Of a stretch of DNA of 64,000 nucleotides, positions 11,121 through 21,905 are shown in pieces; the first letter of the stretch is position 1; each line of letters begins with the position of its first letter. Source of the DNA: Euprymna scolopes (taxonomy: Eukaryota; Mollusca; Cephalopoda; Sepiida; Sepiolidae); the NCBI GenBank assembly GCA_024364805.1, contig CM044489.1, positions 21,777,006 to 21,841,005 on the forward strand. The letters run 5' to 3'. The notes beneath the pieces were generated by a model that ran no database searches, was not told the DNA's origin, and saw nothing but the letters and a program-made list of their open reading frames with translations. A program made the translations under genes and the position numbers.

Positions 11121-11767
11121 AGGGAATTATTTTCCAATCTTCCTGTATAAATGGACAAAAGTTAATGGGTATTTAATTACACACACAAAAGTACAGTATA
11201 ATTTATGAAATTTTTGCAATATTTTTCTTTTCTTAGAAAATCTTAATTTTGCTAATCTTATGACCTGAAATAAAATTATACAGAAAATTTGTTTTCTAAG
11301 AAAATTTATTTTCCTTAGAAAAATAAGCATTCCAATTCAAAGCTGATTTATTTTTTCTGATACGGTTTCTTTTCTTATCCAAAAAGACATCTGCTTTAAA
11401 AGAAATAAGATGTAGAACGTCACAATTTATACAATTACTAATTCCTACAATTTCTCTAAGCTTTTATTTGCGTGAGTTTTTGTAATAATAATGCATAGTT
11501 CTTTGATTTATGACTAATAATGGTGCAACACTCTCGGGGGAGATGCTTTCAGTGCTATTTACTCGTCTTGTTGAATCCTTAGAGAAATTTTATGCAAAAG
11601 CATTTTAAAAAATTTATATACCAAGAAAGCCATTTATCATAAAGTGTTCCGTGTTTTCTTTGACCTAATTTTATAGTTGAAATGTTTTTCAAGTTTAACA
11701 TTTCTAATATAATACTTATATATGTATTGGTACACGTACAATATAACACATTTTAACCCATGGATGT
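11121..11767. other. Unassigned AT-rich DNA
   Basis: No gene or known repeat was recognised up to the start of the next Helitron. Confidence 0.45.
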
Positions 11768-12733
11768 TATATACATATAGAAAGGCACTTTGTGTGTGAG
11801 AGTTCGTTCCCTATGTACACCGAAACGACTGGACCAATTTTTTTAAATTTTTACATAGTTTCTGGGAGTGTTTGTATCAGAATTCCTCAAAGTATCGATA
11901 AGCGAAAATATCCGATTAAAAATGGAATAGTCCGTCTTTGACAAATTAACACCCTTATATAGCCTAGCATTACAAGTGCATTTGAGAAATTTTATCACCG
12001 GACAAGCAAAAAGGGACCGATGTTTAAAATCAACAGATTCTTTGATAAAATATTTGAAATGAGTATTTTTGTTTGGAGAACAATTAAACCAAGATATTTA
12101 ACTTTTGCTTTTACACTTTAATTCCAACCATTATATAAAACTAATTTTATAAAACCAGCAATAGGTTCTCTACAATGCAATGTAGACTACAACGTATTGT
12201 GAAGTAAAGTCATGGCAGGGAGGCAAGTGAAACTTCCTTCCTGTGCTTCACCGGCCCTGTCGGTGGGGCATTAGAATACGCCGACAGCCCCACTGGAGGA
12301 GGGTAAAAGTCCCTCGATGGGGGTCCTGGATATGACCTTAAACTATATCCAGTGGTGAGGCCCCAGCTTGTGGACTTTTGGGAGTGTGGAGCCACCCTTT
12401 AATTATCATTGCTCCCAGGTCCACTCTGACCCGGAGTGGTAGTACCTGTTAGGGTCCCAACTGTAGGTTAAATAGAAACCGACATGAAAACAACAAATAT
12501 ATTCTATTAAAAAATTTTTTCTTCAAAATCTTTGGATTCGGCATTAAATAACCCCCAAAAGGGTTGATATGCCGTAAAACAAAAACAACCAACCAATCCT
12601 GTGCCTCACAGTAGATCCTGAACAGGTAATTAATCGATTGATTGAAAATGGGGATTTCACTGATTTCGATTCCAATAAAAGTATGGGAAGGGTTAAACAT
12701 TGAATCCTAGGCAAGGTTGAGTCTCCCTGCTAG
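11768..12733 (+). mobile_element. Helitron subfamily B with nested SINE-like insertion
   Basis: The 3' end has the family terminal sequence TTGAGTCTCCCTGCTAG, ending in CTAG (12730-12733) followed by T. The hairpin before it is decayed. The 5' end (AAAGGCACTTTGTGTGTGAG, near 11,778) matches the 56,697 and 39,895 copies, although the very first bases are degenerate. Internal blocks in the same order as the other copies include GATAAGCGAAAATA and AAGTGCATTTGAGAAATTTT. A 347-bp retroposon (12,252-12,598) interrupts it near the 3' end. No Rep/helicase ORF is present. Confidence 0.8.
12241..12609 (+). mobile_element. SINE-like retroposon nested in Helitron B, with target-site duplication
   Basis: The insert is 12,252-12,598. 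It is bounded by the 11-bp target duplications CTGTGCTTCAC (12241-12251) and CTGTGCCTCAC (12599-12609). The sense strand begins CGGCCCTGTCGGTGGGGC and ends in an AACC-type tail (AACAACCAACCAATC), so it behaves as a retroposon with a short repeat tail. It is visibly more GC-rich than its surroundings. I do not see tRNA or 5S promoter boxes, so it may be a SINE of other origin or a 5'-truncated LINE end. The same unit sits inverted in the Helitron at 57 kb, and tail fragments occur at 23,156 and 50,989. Confidence 0.8.
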
Positions 12734-12737
12734 TGTG

Positions 12738-12765
12738 CACACACACACACACATATATATATATG
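12738..12765. repeat. (CA)n/(TA)n compound microsatellite
   Basis: A short CA run passes into TA directly after the Helitron 3' end. Confidence 0.85.
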
Positions 12766-13326
12766 CATGCAAATGTACGTTTTTGTGTATTTTCTATTTT
12801 TCTGTATACCACTCATTTTTTATCAGAAGTGCTTAAGATATGACAGCATGTATAAATGCATTTTTAAACTTCTACATAGGAAATATCCTGTGTAGATATA
12901 CAAATATCGATTGTTTTCCCATGGATGAAAAATATCTGTAAATGTACCCGTTTAAAGATGAATAAAATTTTTGACTTTGGAATCTAGAAAAATGTATTTT
13001 TTATACAAACCGTTTTATGTAATGCACTTAAGATATCTAAATATCGTTGTTCATGCACACATCTCCACATTTATCTTAAAAGTGCTCAATACGTGAAGAA
13101 TATAGTTAAATAAAAATACTCCTGTTAGCCTGATGAACTCTTAATGTAGCTTACTATATTTTTACACTTGTCTTTTTCTTTCATATATATATATATATAT
13201 ATATATAACTACTTCATTTACTCACATAAAATTATTATATGAAAGTATAAGTTTATGCGTAAACTTGAAGTATTTACTTCAAAAGTGCTCAATATGTAGG
13301 TAGATCTAGTTAGTAAGTTCTAAAAT
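12766..13326. other. Unassigned AT-rich DNA with a TA tract
   Basis: A (TA)n run lies at 13,185-13,206. Nothing else was recognised. Confidence 0.45.
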
Positions 13327-13354
13327 ATATATGGCGATTAATCTACACTGAATA

Positions 13355-13386
13355 TCCCGCGTTTCATCAACTCTAGGACTCTTCAG
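13355..13386 (-). other. Hammerhead-core-like motif in PLE left arm
   Basis: On the minus strand CTGAAGA (13386-13380) is followed by a 14-base segment and then GAAAC (13365-13361). It is identical to the + strand copy at 14,169-14,194 in the other arm. A short stem II (G-U, U-A, C-G) can form in register. Confidence 0.4.
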
Positions 13387-13512
13387 GCTTATGCACGAAT
13401 TTTGTGGTTGTCTCTCGTTTTTATATACGCACCTTCTATTGAGATTTTAGTTAGCCAATCAGCTTTCTAGTATCCACCGCGCCCTTCCTATCAGCCAGGT
13501 GCTTATTGTTGA

Positions 13513-13809
13513 ATGTACTTTTGTGATCATAATATTGAGTTCCACAAAAGCACATTCAACAATAAAAAACACCGTATGAAAACAACGCTAGCAAATAAAT
13601 ACTGGGAACTCAAGAAAAGCGGACATTCGCCGGTAGTCGAATGGAAAATAAGACAAGCTACCACGTGTAGGGACCTAGACGACCCATGTAGATTATTCCT
13701 TCATGAAAAATTTGCTATCCTATACTTTAAAGAACCCCAACATCTATTAAACTGTAGAAGAGAAATAGCGAACAACTGTGTCCACAAGATAAAATTTACT
13801 CTAGGATAG
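13513..13809 (+). pseudogene. PLE ORF C-terminal remnant (GIY-YIG endonuclease tail)
   Basis: The 98-codon frame contains MKTTLANKYWELKK, VVEWKIRQAT, FLHEKFAILYF and HLLNCRREIANNCVHKIKF. This order (T-L-x-K-x-W-x-L-K, then a W-K-I strand, a C-x-L-x-x-x-E-K-F-x-I segment, and a final LLN-x-R-x-E-I...C-x-H-K-x-K-F) is that of the C-terminal part of PLE GIY-YIG endonuclease domains, as I recall the family. The GIY-YIG signature itself and the reverse transcriptase are not present here. Assignment is from memory without a search. Confidence 0.65.
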
Positions 13810-14168
13810 CGATACAAAACAGTTTTAAAACTAACAAAAACAATAGCAAATAAACAAAAATTAAATAAACATGAATATACATAATCGATCACACATATGT
13901 ATGTATAATATATATATATATATATAAACTAACATAAAAAAACAACCTAGATTTAAAACGGGTCAAGAAACTAGATATTCAGGCTAAATAGAGCACACAC
14001 AAAGGAACAGGTCAACCAGAGGTCAAATAGGCCTTTGTCCGATAAGTGCATGTTCATTGGCTGATAGGAAGGGCGCTGTGGATACTATAAAGCTGATTGG
14101 CTAGCTAAAATCTCAATAGACGGTGCGTATATTAAAACGAACGATAACCACAAAATCCGCGCATAAGC

Positions 14169-14194
14169 CTGAAGAGTCCTAGAGTTGATGAAAC
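14169..14194 (+). other. Hammerhead-core-like motif in PLE right arm
   Basis: CTGAAGA (14169-14175), a segment with a possible in-register 3-bp stem, then GAAAC (14190-14194). Hammerhead ribozymes have been reported in PLE terminal repeats. The stem here is weak. Confidence 0.4.
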
Positions 14195-14238
14195 GCGGGA
14201 TATTCAGTGTAGCTTAATCGCCATATATATTTTATAAT

Positions 14239-14370
<132 letters not shown>

Positions 14371-17300
14371 CGGCTTTGGATTTTTCACTTGTCATTGATT
14401 TGAACATCCATTCACGTGAAATTATTTTTCATATTTTTCTCACTTCCTCTGCTTTTCATTTCATTTTTACGCTAGTATGATCTACTCCATACTTGTGGTT
14501 TCATGAAATACTTTACAAGCAAAATTCTATTTCGCATTTTGCTAATCCTCTCCTCTGATGAGAAGGAAAGTATTTCTTTCAAAACTCCGTGGATTCAAGA
14601 CGGTCCATTTTATTCGTGTTTCCTTTTCGAAAATTGTTTTAACTCTTACTAAAGTGTTCATCAACGTATTTTATTAAATTATTGTAATTGTGTACGTGTG
14701 CTTTGTCACTTATTACGTCTTCAAATAGTACACTTCCAATTTCTGTATCTAGATGCTTGAGCCTCGGCCTAAGTAATATATTCTTTATGAAGCCTGCTTA
14801 AAGTTTTACACACATTTTATAAACTTTTCCTTGTTATAATTTTAATAATTCATTCAATTACCCCAGTTACTCTTAACAAAATAAACAAGATATGTTAAAC
14901 TTGGTTTGTTTGTTTTTTTGGGGGTGGCGGTCTTGAAAGTTATAATTGTTGGGCATTTATGACACGTCTCAAACATTTTTTTTCTTTTTTTGTGCGGCTG
15001 TTTTAAAGAACTTCATATTTCTACTTTTCTTTATAAAAAAAATGCATGACCAATTGCATTGTTTGAAGCTGGCATTGGTCTAAAAATACAACAGTTTGCA
15101 ACTCTGTTCATTCAGTTTGATAATTTTTATTCTCATGAAACCATTGTTAAAATACAGTGTTTTTTTTTTATTTAAAGTCATCAAATATCTTTACAGTTAT
15201 CTTTTATATTTTTTTAAAGTAGAAATAATTGAAATTAAAGTCACTTTCTGGTAATTTTTTTTCTCGTTTTAAGAAAACAATGCGAAGTCTATTGTATATG
15301 AGAATATAACATTAAGTGTTTCTGTAATAATAAAAATAACCTGGAGGCGTTAGGATTACTTTGGATTATTTTAACATCTTAGGAAGCATCATATATGTAC
15401 GAGTATTTAAAATAGAAATTGGAAACCAAAAATGATGCACTTTTAAAATGAAATTGTTTTTTTACGAGTTAAGATTTTCGAAATCGAAAATTTTTGGGGG
15501 GAACAAGATTAATTATTTTTCATTTTCCTGATTTTGATGGTATTTATCCTCTGGAGTGAGGAGAGAACATGCCACGAAGCGGGGCACCTCGCCCACATTT
15601 TTACTTACACCCTGCCAGACATAATATAATCAATTTCTGTTTATATTCCACGAGAATCGTAATCTATAAATCCGAATTCAGATGAAATATTGATATAAAC
15701 GTAAGAACTGATCTAGTACCATAAAACTATTGAGCTAAACTAGTGGTTTAGATACATGCTAGGAATATAATTAATAGCTGAGGAGCACCTTTTTTTCCTA
15801 GGAGGTTAAACAGTCAACTGTGGGTTTCTGTGGAACAATCCTTATTTGAACTTTGAAGATCGAGGTGTTTCAATTAACCGCTTACCACCCTTCATTTGAA
15901 AAATTATGCATAAGCAAAACGTTTAGTCTAGCAAGGCTCTGAAATGAAGGCATTCTGAAAAAAAAATCACTGTTGCAGCTGTATTGGAAATAGAATTGTT
16001 ATTTACACTATTTTCCATGGGGGCGGGGCGAGTTCATTTCTCTGATTTGGCAAAGATATTTTGTATCTGTTTACGTTACTATTGTTTTGTTGGATTATTT
16101 GAATTAAAAAGTAGATAATTTTACTTTTATTAGAAAAATTAGATCTGGCATGTATTCAGAATGACATTATCTTGATTTACTCTCACCACGTTTCAGTTGG
16201 TCTTATGTGTGTGTATTTATGGTGGAAAAACATAGCAAGTATGATTACATATCCAAATCGAGAATAGGTTTAAGATTCTTAACATTCATTAAAATTGTTA
16301 GAATTATAGGTATTATCTGACTATTTCCGGATGGAGCTCGTATCTAGAATTTCAGGAAATAACTTAAAATTAATTAATCCGTTTACGATTCCCAAATCAT
16401 CAAAGTTAACCCTAGTTAACTATAAAAAACATCTTGCTGATAACTAAAAACAAATTCGAATAGTAATTAAACCTACAAATACCATAAGATTATGATATTA
16501 AAACTGGTCTATTATGAGCGCTTACAGTGATGCTGGCCAGTTTCGACCACCTATCTGGAACATCTGGAAACACTCCTTACTTGGATTTTCTCTCGTATGT
16601 AGGTCAAGATTTTTGCTCGGAAGACATCTCATATCTAGCATCGCTCGTATGTGCATAGGCCACTGTAAACTAATTTTTTATGAAGATTTGATCAATTAAT
16701 TCAATATTAGACTTGTAAGTTTTTCTGCTATTTTAATGATTTTTATGACATTTGCGTTAAATTTTCTCCAAGAAACGCCTCATTTTTATCGTCTCTGATG
16801 ACACAATCTTTCTGCAAATTCCCTCCTTTTTTTTAATTTTTTTTTTTTTTAACTTTGAAAGCTCAAGAATTTTTTCTTCACAATATTTTTTCCTAATTTT
16901 TTTTAGTCTTTTGTCATCTGCTTTTATTAACTTCTAAAACATTTTTGTAAAAGGTTGTCTTAGACACTACTAATGCGTCTACCCCCCCCTCCCCCAACAC
17001 TTACACTCCCTTCACAACACTCCCTTTTGCTATTGTTGTTTAAAGTTCTGTTAAGAGTCTGGTTATTGTTATAAACTCCTGTGCATCTTGTGAGTCAACT
17101 TTTCTTAGTCTGGCAAATATCTCTTCCCCTTTTTAATTCTTAATGAATGATACCGGTCGACTCTCACATAAACAACATAATGTTTGTTCTCTCATCTAAG
17201 TTTTCTATTTTTAGGCAGAAAAAAAAGAACGTATAGTTCTCTTATATTTTATTAATTCACTTTTTTCTTTTCCTTCTGTTTGTCTAATGGCATGTCAGTT

Positions 17301-17870
17301 ATAGAATTCTAGTTTTCCAAGATCAGAGTTAATGATCTGAGAAGAAAAAATGTACTGTTTTTAAATCCTACTCGGTTACTTCCCTTTGTCTCGCTAGTCA
17401 ATATGACAATAGAAATGTCTAAAAATATCAAATCTAATGCATTTATTCCGTGTTATTTACTGACATTAAAGATTCAAATATTTAATGTTATTCTGCACTT
17501 ATTTTTCTTCAAAAATGACATAAATACTGCCAGGAAGTTTTGCATTTAAATGTCCCAGCTTACTTACATGTGTACTTAAAATCAATGGAAACTTCGAGAT
17601 GGAAAGAGTTGAATATTATTGCTGCCTCTTTTTTGATTAGCAATGATGTTTGCTTAAGCGCTATAATCAATTGGGCGGTTTGTAACATTTTATTTTCAAT
17701 AAATACATCGTGGAAATTTAAAGTTTACCTGATCAGAAGTTTGTATATAGTGCTTATATTTTGTTGTGGAAAATGCTTCAGACATTGTTAATCAATCCAG
17801 TATAGTAAGGAACTGTGCAAGAAATTGATGACGGATAAAGAATTTCCATTAATTTATTGCATCATCAAAC
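14371..17870. other. Unassigned T-rich DNA
   Basis: No gene or clear mobile element was recognised in 3.5 kb apart from the motif at 14,555. T-rich and pyrimidine-rich runs are common, especially 16,800-17,000. Reading frames such as 16,514-16,699 and 17,540-17,791 have no recognisable domain. Confidence 0.45.
14555..14585 (+). other. Hammerhead-core-like motif with strong stem II
   Basis: CTGATGA (14555-14561) is followed by an in-register 8-bp stem (GAAGGAAA with TTTCTTTC, one G-U pair) closed by a 3-base loop, then AAAAC (14581-14585) where a hammerhead would have GAAAC. The upstream TCCTCTGATGAGAAG block also occurs on the minus strand near 43,330. Confidence 0.4.
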
Positions 17871-17894
17871 TTAAAATAAAAAACAGCAGTAAAT

Positions 17895-17940
17895 GGAGCT
17901 TCGAATATTTACACTTTTTCTTATCAGAAAGTAAATAGTC
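17895..17940 (-). other. Hammerhead-core-like motif (decayed)
   Basis: On the minus strand CTGATAA (17937-17931) precedes GAAGC and CTCCAT. It shares the GAAGCTCCAT block with the better copy at 43,291-43,329, so both belong to one repeat family. Confidence 0.3.
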
Positions 17941-18174
17941 CAGTTATTTAAAGTTTTAAGGGCAGTAAGTAAATTGAAACCATAGAAATTGAGGTTTTGG
18001 AATCTGTTTGCAGGAATGTGAAAGGAAGAATTGATGAAGAAAAACGTATCTCTACTGTTAAGTAAAATCACTTTGTGTGCGAGTTCCTTCCTCATAGGCT
18101 CAGCTGTTCCGGAACCTATCTTTTGCAAATTTCACACAAAGGTAATTTATATTTCTGACACTGTTCTTAGATAT

Positions 18175-18213
<39 letters not shown>

Positions 18214-18480
18214 GGAAATCATCCGATAAGGATCGAAAATTGAAAAAATTCCATCTTGAAAATCTTTCTTCTCTTAATAAAAGAATTTTTACAGGGGAAT
18301 ATTTTACATTACACCGGTGTAAACTTGGCTGATGTAACGCAAAACACAAAAATCGTTATTATCCAGAAGAAAAGAAAGATTATTTTTAAGATCGTGATAT
18401 TGTAAACAAACACTAACGGAATTTGTGTATTATTATAGCATCAATCCTCTATTAATATAAATTAAAATATCATGTTTAAG
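17941..18480. other. Unassigned sequence with 35-base poly-T
   Basis: T run at 18,176-18,210, followed by ACAGG. No gene was recognised. Confidence 0.5.
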
Positions 18481-18518
18481 CGTATTGTTCGACCAGGCAG
18501 TGCTGGGTATCCAGCTAG
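18470..18518 (+). mobile_element. Helitron 3' terminus (subfamily C)
   Basis: TTTAAGCGTATT matches the 181-223 terminus. Then come the hairpin CCAGGCAGTGCTGG and TATCCAGCTAG, ending in CTAG at 18,515-18,518 followed by T. The 5' end was not located, so the element length is unknown. Confidence 0.6.
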
Positions 18519-19289
18519 TTCTAATATATTCTACTGTACAGGATTCTGTCATCAGAAATCAAAAGACAAAAGTAAAACAAAGGGTATAAAAGTACTTTCT
18601 ACGCAAACATGCCTAAACAAACACTAATAAAAAGGTCTTCAGAAGTCTGAATTTTCATGAAAAGCACCTACTAGTGTTGGAACGATTAATAAGAAGCGAG
18701 AATTGGAAAAATCTGAACTTTTAGGGGAATCGGTATCAGAAAAATTTGTGCCTATTTTCCAATTTCAGAAACGATTCTTTTGTCTTATTTTATTTTGTTT
18801 AAAACAAAATTTTCCACCGGTGGTAGTAATGGTATAATAAATATCTATTGATTTTTAATCTACCAGTAAAACTAAAATTTATACATCATCTTCCACACGA
18901 GTGTTTTTACGTTTGAGAAAATATCTGCACAATTACCACGTGCTTTACCGTAGTTGAGAACAAAATAACTTTACAGTTAAATACTTAGAGATTTATGAAG
19001 AATCGGAATCAGGTATTTACTATGGCCTCAATAATCGTATCACAATCGGGAAAAATATTGGAATCGTCCCATCACTAATATCTACCACCTTTTAAACCCC
19101 ATTTTAAATGAACTTATAACAAAAACGTAGCACATATTAAGACTCCTTATTCATAGCAGCTTTTTCAATATTCATAATGATCGATTGCTTAGTCCAAGTC
19201 TGATGTATATATGAACATGTACATAAACTTTATATAAATAGAAAAATATCGATTTTTAAGCAACTTTTGACTAATTTTATTCAATTATT
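18519..19289. other. Unassigned AT-rich DNA
   Basis: No gene or known repeat was recognised. Confidence 0.45.
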
Positions 19290-19560
19290 ATCCTCATCTT
19301 GTTGTTTTCCGACGTTTCGACGAATTATTCCTCTGGCCTTCGTCAGGTTAACCACGACCAGATAGTAATGTTGAATCCTCCAACTACATCCACAGTAATT
19401 GCTGCCTTCAGTAGCTGTTGTCGTCATCTCACCATAGTTTGGTTAACTAATCCTCTGACCGGCTTTGCGTGGGATCGAAACCACTACCTTTAGACAATGC
19501 CCACCTGAAATCGTAGATATTCCACATCTCTATCCACTGCAACATGGGCCACGAAGGGCA
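19290..19560 (-). mobile_element. tRNA-headed SINE/PLE-terminus element with hammerhead-like core
   Basis: Read on the minus strand, the element starts with a pol III type 2 promoter-like head: GCAGTGGATAGAG (A box, near 19,525) and GGTTTCGATCCCAC (B box, near 19,475). About 130 bases further on comes CTGACGA (19346-19340), a GGCCAGAGG block, and GAAAC (19318-19314), then GTCGGAAAACAACAAGATG and GAGGATAATAATTG. The B box and everything after it recur in the palindrome at 23.2-23.6 kb. Schistosome Sm-alpha SINE-like repeats are a known precedent for a pol III promoter joined to a hammerhead ribozyme. Stem II in this copy is imperfect. Confidence 0.55.
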
Positions 19561-20575
19561 ATCAAGGTTGGAATTGTTGATCTTATAAATCCAATTGTTC
19601 TTTCAATTGTACAGATTGTTATATAATTGATTTAGTTGGGAATTATACAAATTATTCATCTCCAAAATAATTCCAAACTAATTCAATAAAAAAACTTGAC
19701 TAGTTTCTTTTTAGAATGTAAAGTGTTAAAGTTTTGCCTTATATAACTTGTTGATTAATCTTCGCAAATATCAGTTTTTTGGGTTTTATTTTATCTTCAC
19801 ATCTTTCATCTTCGTGCAAAATAGTTCATAAATTAAGTTTGATTCGATTTTTATCATCTAAAAATAAAATATAGAAATACACATAACTAGCCATAAAGCC
19901 GATCTGAAACGTCATTACAATTTTATTTCTTTATCTTCAATTGTGAAACTTCTATTTTATGAAATGGGTTACTATTTGCCCGGAGTTACTTTAAAGCCAT
20001 AGAAAAAAAAAAGTGGATTAATGAGTTAATCCAAGCATGAATCGTGTCTACTGGCTATCTGTTTTTGGAATTCGTTTTGCATTGGATAACCTCTTTTGTG
20101 TCTAACTGTAATTCACTTAATTATTTTATTTATTTTTAGTGCATTTCATCTCGGACATCTGTGTAAAATATACATTCTGTCTGGTCTGGAAATATTCCAA
20201 TCGCAGATTTTCCTTAGATGTTGTAATTTAATTTTTAGCTCTGCTATTTTCAATATGTGTAACAATAAAATACAAGCTGGACTTGTTCATACTTCGAACA
20301 CGAGTGAAGTCTTATTTAATTTGTCGAGCAAATAATTAGAATCTTTAAGGCTGACTGGAATTTGTTGCGACGATTATAACTTGGCAAACTTTTCATATGC
20401 TTGATTTGGAAGATAAAAATTTTTTTTAAATTTATAATAAAGAATCCACAACTAAAAATACAAATACAATTTTATATTCTCTAAATTGAAGAGAAAGCAC
20501 AGTCTGTTATAATTATCATCTCGTATGTCAAATAAAACCAACTTTAGAATGATTGGATTTATAGTTGCAGACACT

Positions 20576-20626
<51 letters not shown>

Positions 20627-20999
20627 GAGAAGGAAAAAAAAGACAGTTTGAAACATTTTTTATATTTTAGTAAAAAATAGTCTGACTAAAACCGCTAGGT
20701 ATTAGCGGTTGCATTCAGTCATGCTGCAGCAATGGTGTTATATGGAAAATTGTAAAACTTGTGAAAATTTGAGAATTTATATGGTATGCTGAGTCTAAAA
20801 TACTTTGAAGTCTAATTCAATAGGTGCTACTTAAATTAGGTCTTTACATGTTATCTATATGAAACGTGCTATTTGAGAAAAGTACACATTTTATATTTTA
20901 TTGCAACCATTTGGTTCAGTGAGTCATCGTTTTGAAATTTATCTTCAGATAAGTCTATGTATTCACTACTCTAAAGTTATTGGACATAATATTTAAGAA
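19561..20999. other. Unassigned AT-rich DNA
   Basis: No gene or known element was recognised. A (TA)n tract lies at 20,582-20,623. Confidence 0.45.
20582..20623. repeat. (TA)n microsatellite
   Basis: About 21 TA units. Confidence 0.95.
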
Positions 21000-21551
21000 T
21001 TAGCGAGGGTACCCGGCATTGCCCGGAGTGTTTGGAAGCGTGTTGAGAAGTATTAGTAGGTGTGATGTAAAGGCGGAAAAGAAAGTCAAAGAAAACCTGA
21101 ACTCTTACCGCTACACTATGACGCCACAGGAATTGAAAATCATTCAAATTTAGCAACGTCAATCAAAAAGTTGTTAACTCGATAATTGAGAATCATAGGA
21201 GTCAGCGCAGAAATGAAAGTGGCTTTTAAACCTGGCCTGGGGTCAGTGAAGCTTTCCACTTTCTCTCGCGGTATTTGTTTCCCCAAGAGGTCGTTCCTCC
21301 GAGAAAGGAACTCTGGTAGCATCAAAATGCTCGTATATGAAAAAACCAAAAAACACATGAAAGGACAGAATAGCGAGAATTTTTTTAAGTCTATGTAAAA
21401 AAAAAAAAAAATGAGGATACGACATCCATTCGCAAATTGTAGATATTATAATCTAGGGAGTATATAAAAAAATTCTTAAAAATGGTAACATGGTCGAGAG
21501 CACCCCCCCCCCAGCCTTTCTGGAACATACTAAAATGCACGCTCGTTTTGC

Positions 21552-21625
<74 letters not shown>
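21000..21625 (-). mobile_element. Complete non-autonomous Helitron (subfamily F)
   Basis: On the minus strand it starts with TCTATATATAT (from 21625, preceded by A). The TA run of about 65 bases is expanded within the 5' end. It continues AAAAGGCAAAACGAGCGTGC and ends with the perfect hairpin CCGGGCAATGCCGG, then GTACCCTCGCTAA (CTAA at 21003-21000, followed by T). It has no coding capacity. The frames at 21,140-21,425 are shadows within it. Confidence 0.8.
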
Positions 21626-21660
21626 TGACTCCCCTCTCCATGTAATGGTTTAATTATATA

Positions 21661-21905
21661 TAAGGGATGTTCCAGAAGTAATGCCTCCTATATTTTATTC
21701 CGCCGAAATGGATCAGCACCTGTTGAACTTATATGAAACTGATGCATTTGATGTCAGTTCAATTAGATGAGCTTGTCAATTTCAGAGTGGCAACAGATGG
21801 GAGTGACAATGTGCACTGTGGACACCCATGCACAACCACCATCCCACTGCTGGCAAAAGTGCATGAGAATAGTGGTGACTATATAATAAGTTGAAATTAC
21901 AACCA
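21661..21905 (+). mobile_element. mariner-type element, 5' end and transposase tail remnant
   Basis: The left end GGGATGTTCCAGAAGTAATG matches the terminal inverted repeat of the 57,956 copy. Only fragments of the interior remain. Near 21,868 a frame reads NSGDYIIS and stop, equivalent to the GGDYVE(K/T) C-terminus of mariner transposases. The right inverted repeat was not found, so the copy is truncated. Confidence 0.65.

Larger units (their letters stand above)
13327..14235. mobile_element. Penelope-like element (PLE) remnant with inverted terminal arms
   Basis: Two arms of about 180 bp in inverted orientation (13,327-13,507 and about 14,044-14,235) flank a short coding remnant. PLEs are retroelements whose terminal repeats can be inverted, and whose reverse transcriptase often carries a C-terminal GIY-YIG endonuclease. 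Both arms contain the same CTGAAGA...GAAAC segment. A 21-bp hairpin (13,505-13,525 with 13,543-13,563) marks the junction of the left arm with the coding part. Reverse transcriptase sequence is missing; this is a fossil. Confidence 0.7.

Noticed and set aside
12210-12395. Minus-strand proline-rich frame of 61 codons
   Set aside because: Antisense reading of the SINE-like retroposon head; explained by its GC-rich composition.
18176-18214. 35 T followed by ACAG as a possible 3' splice site
   Set aside because: A homopolymer run makes this uninformative; no exon-like frame follows.
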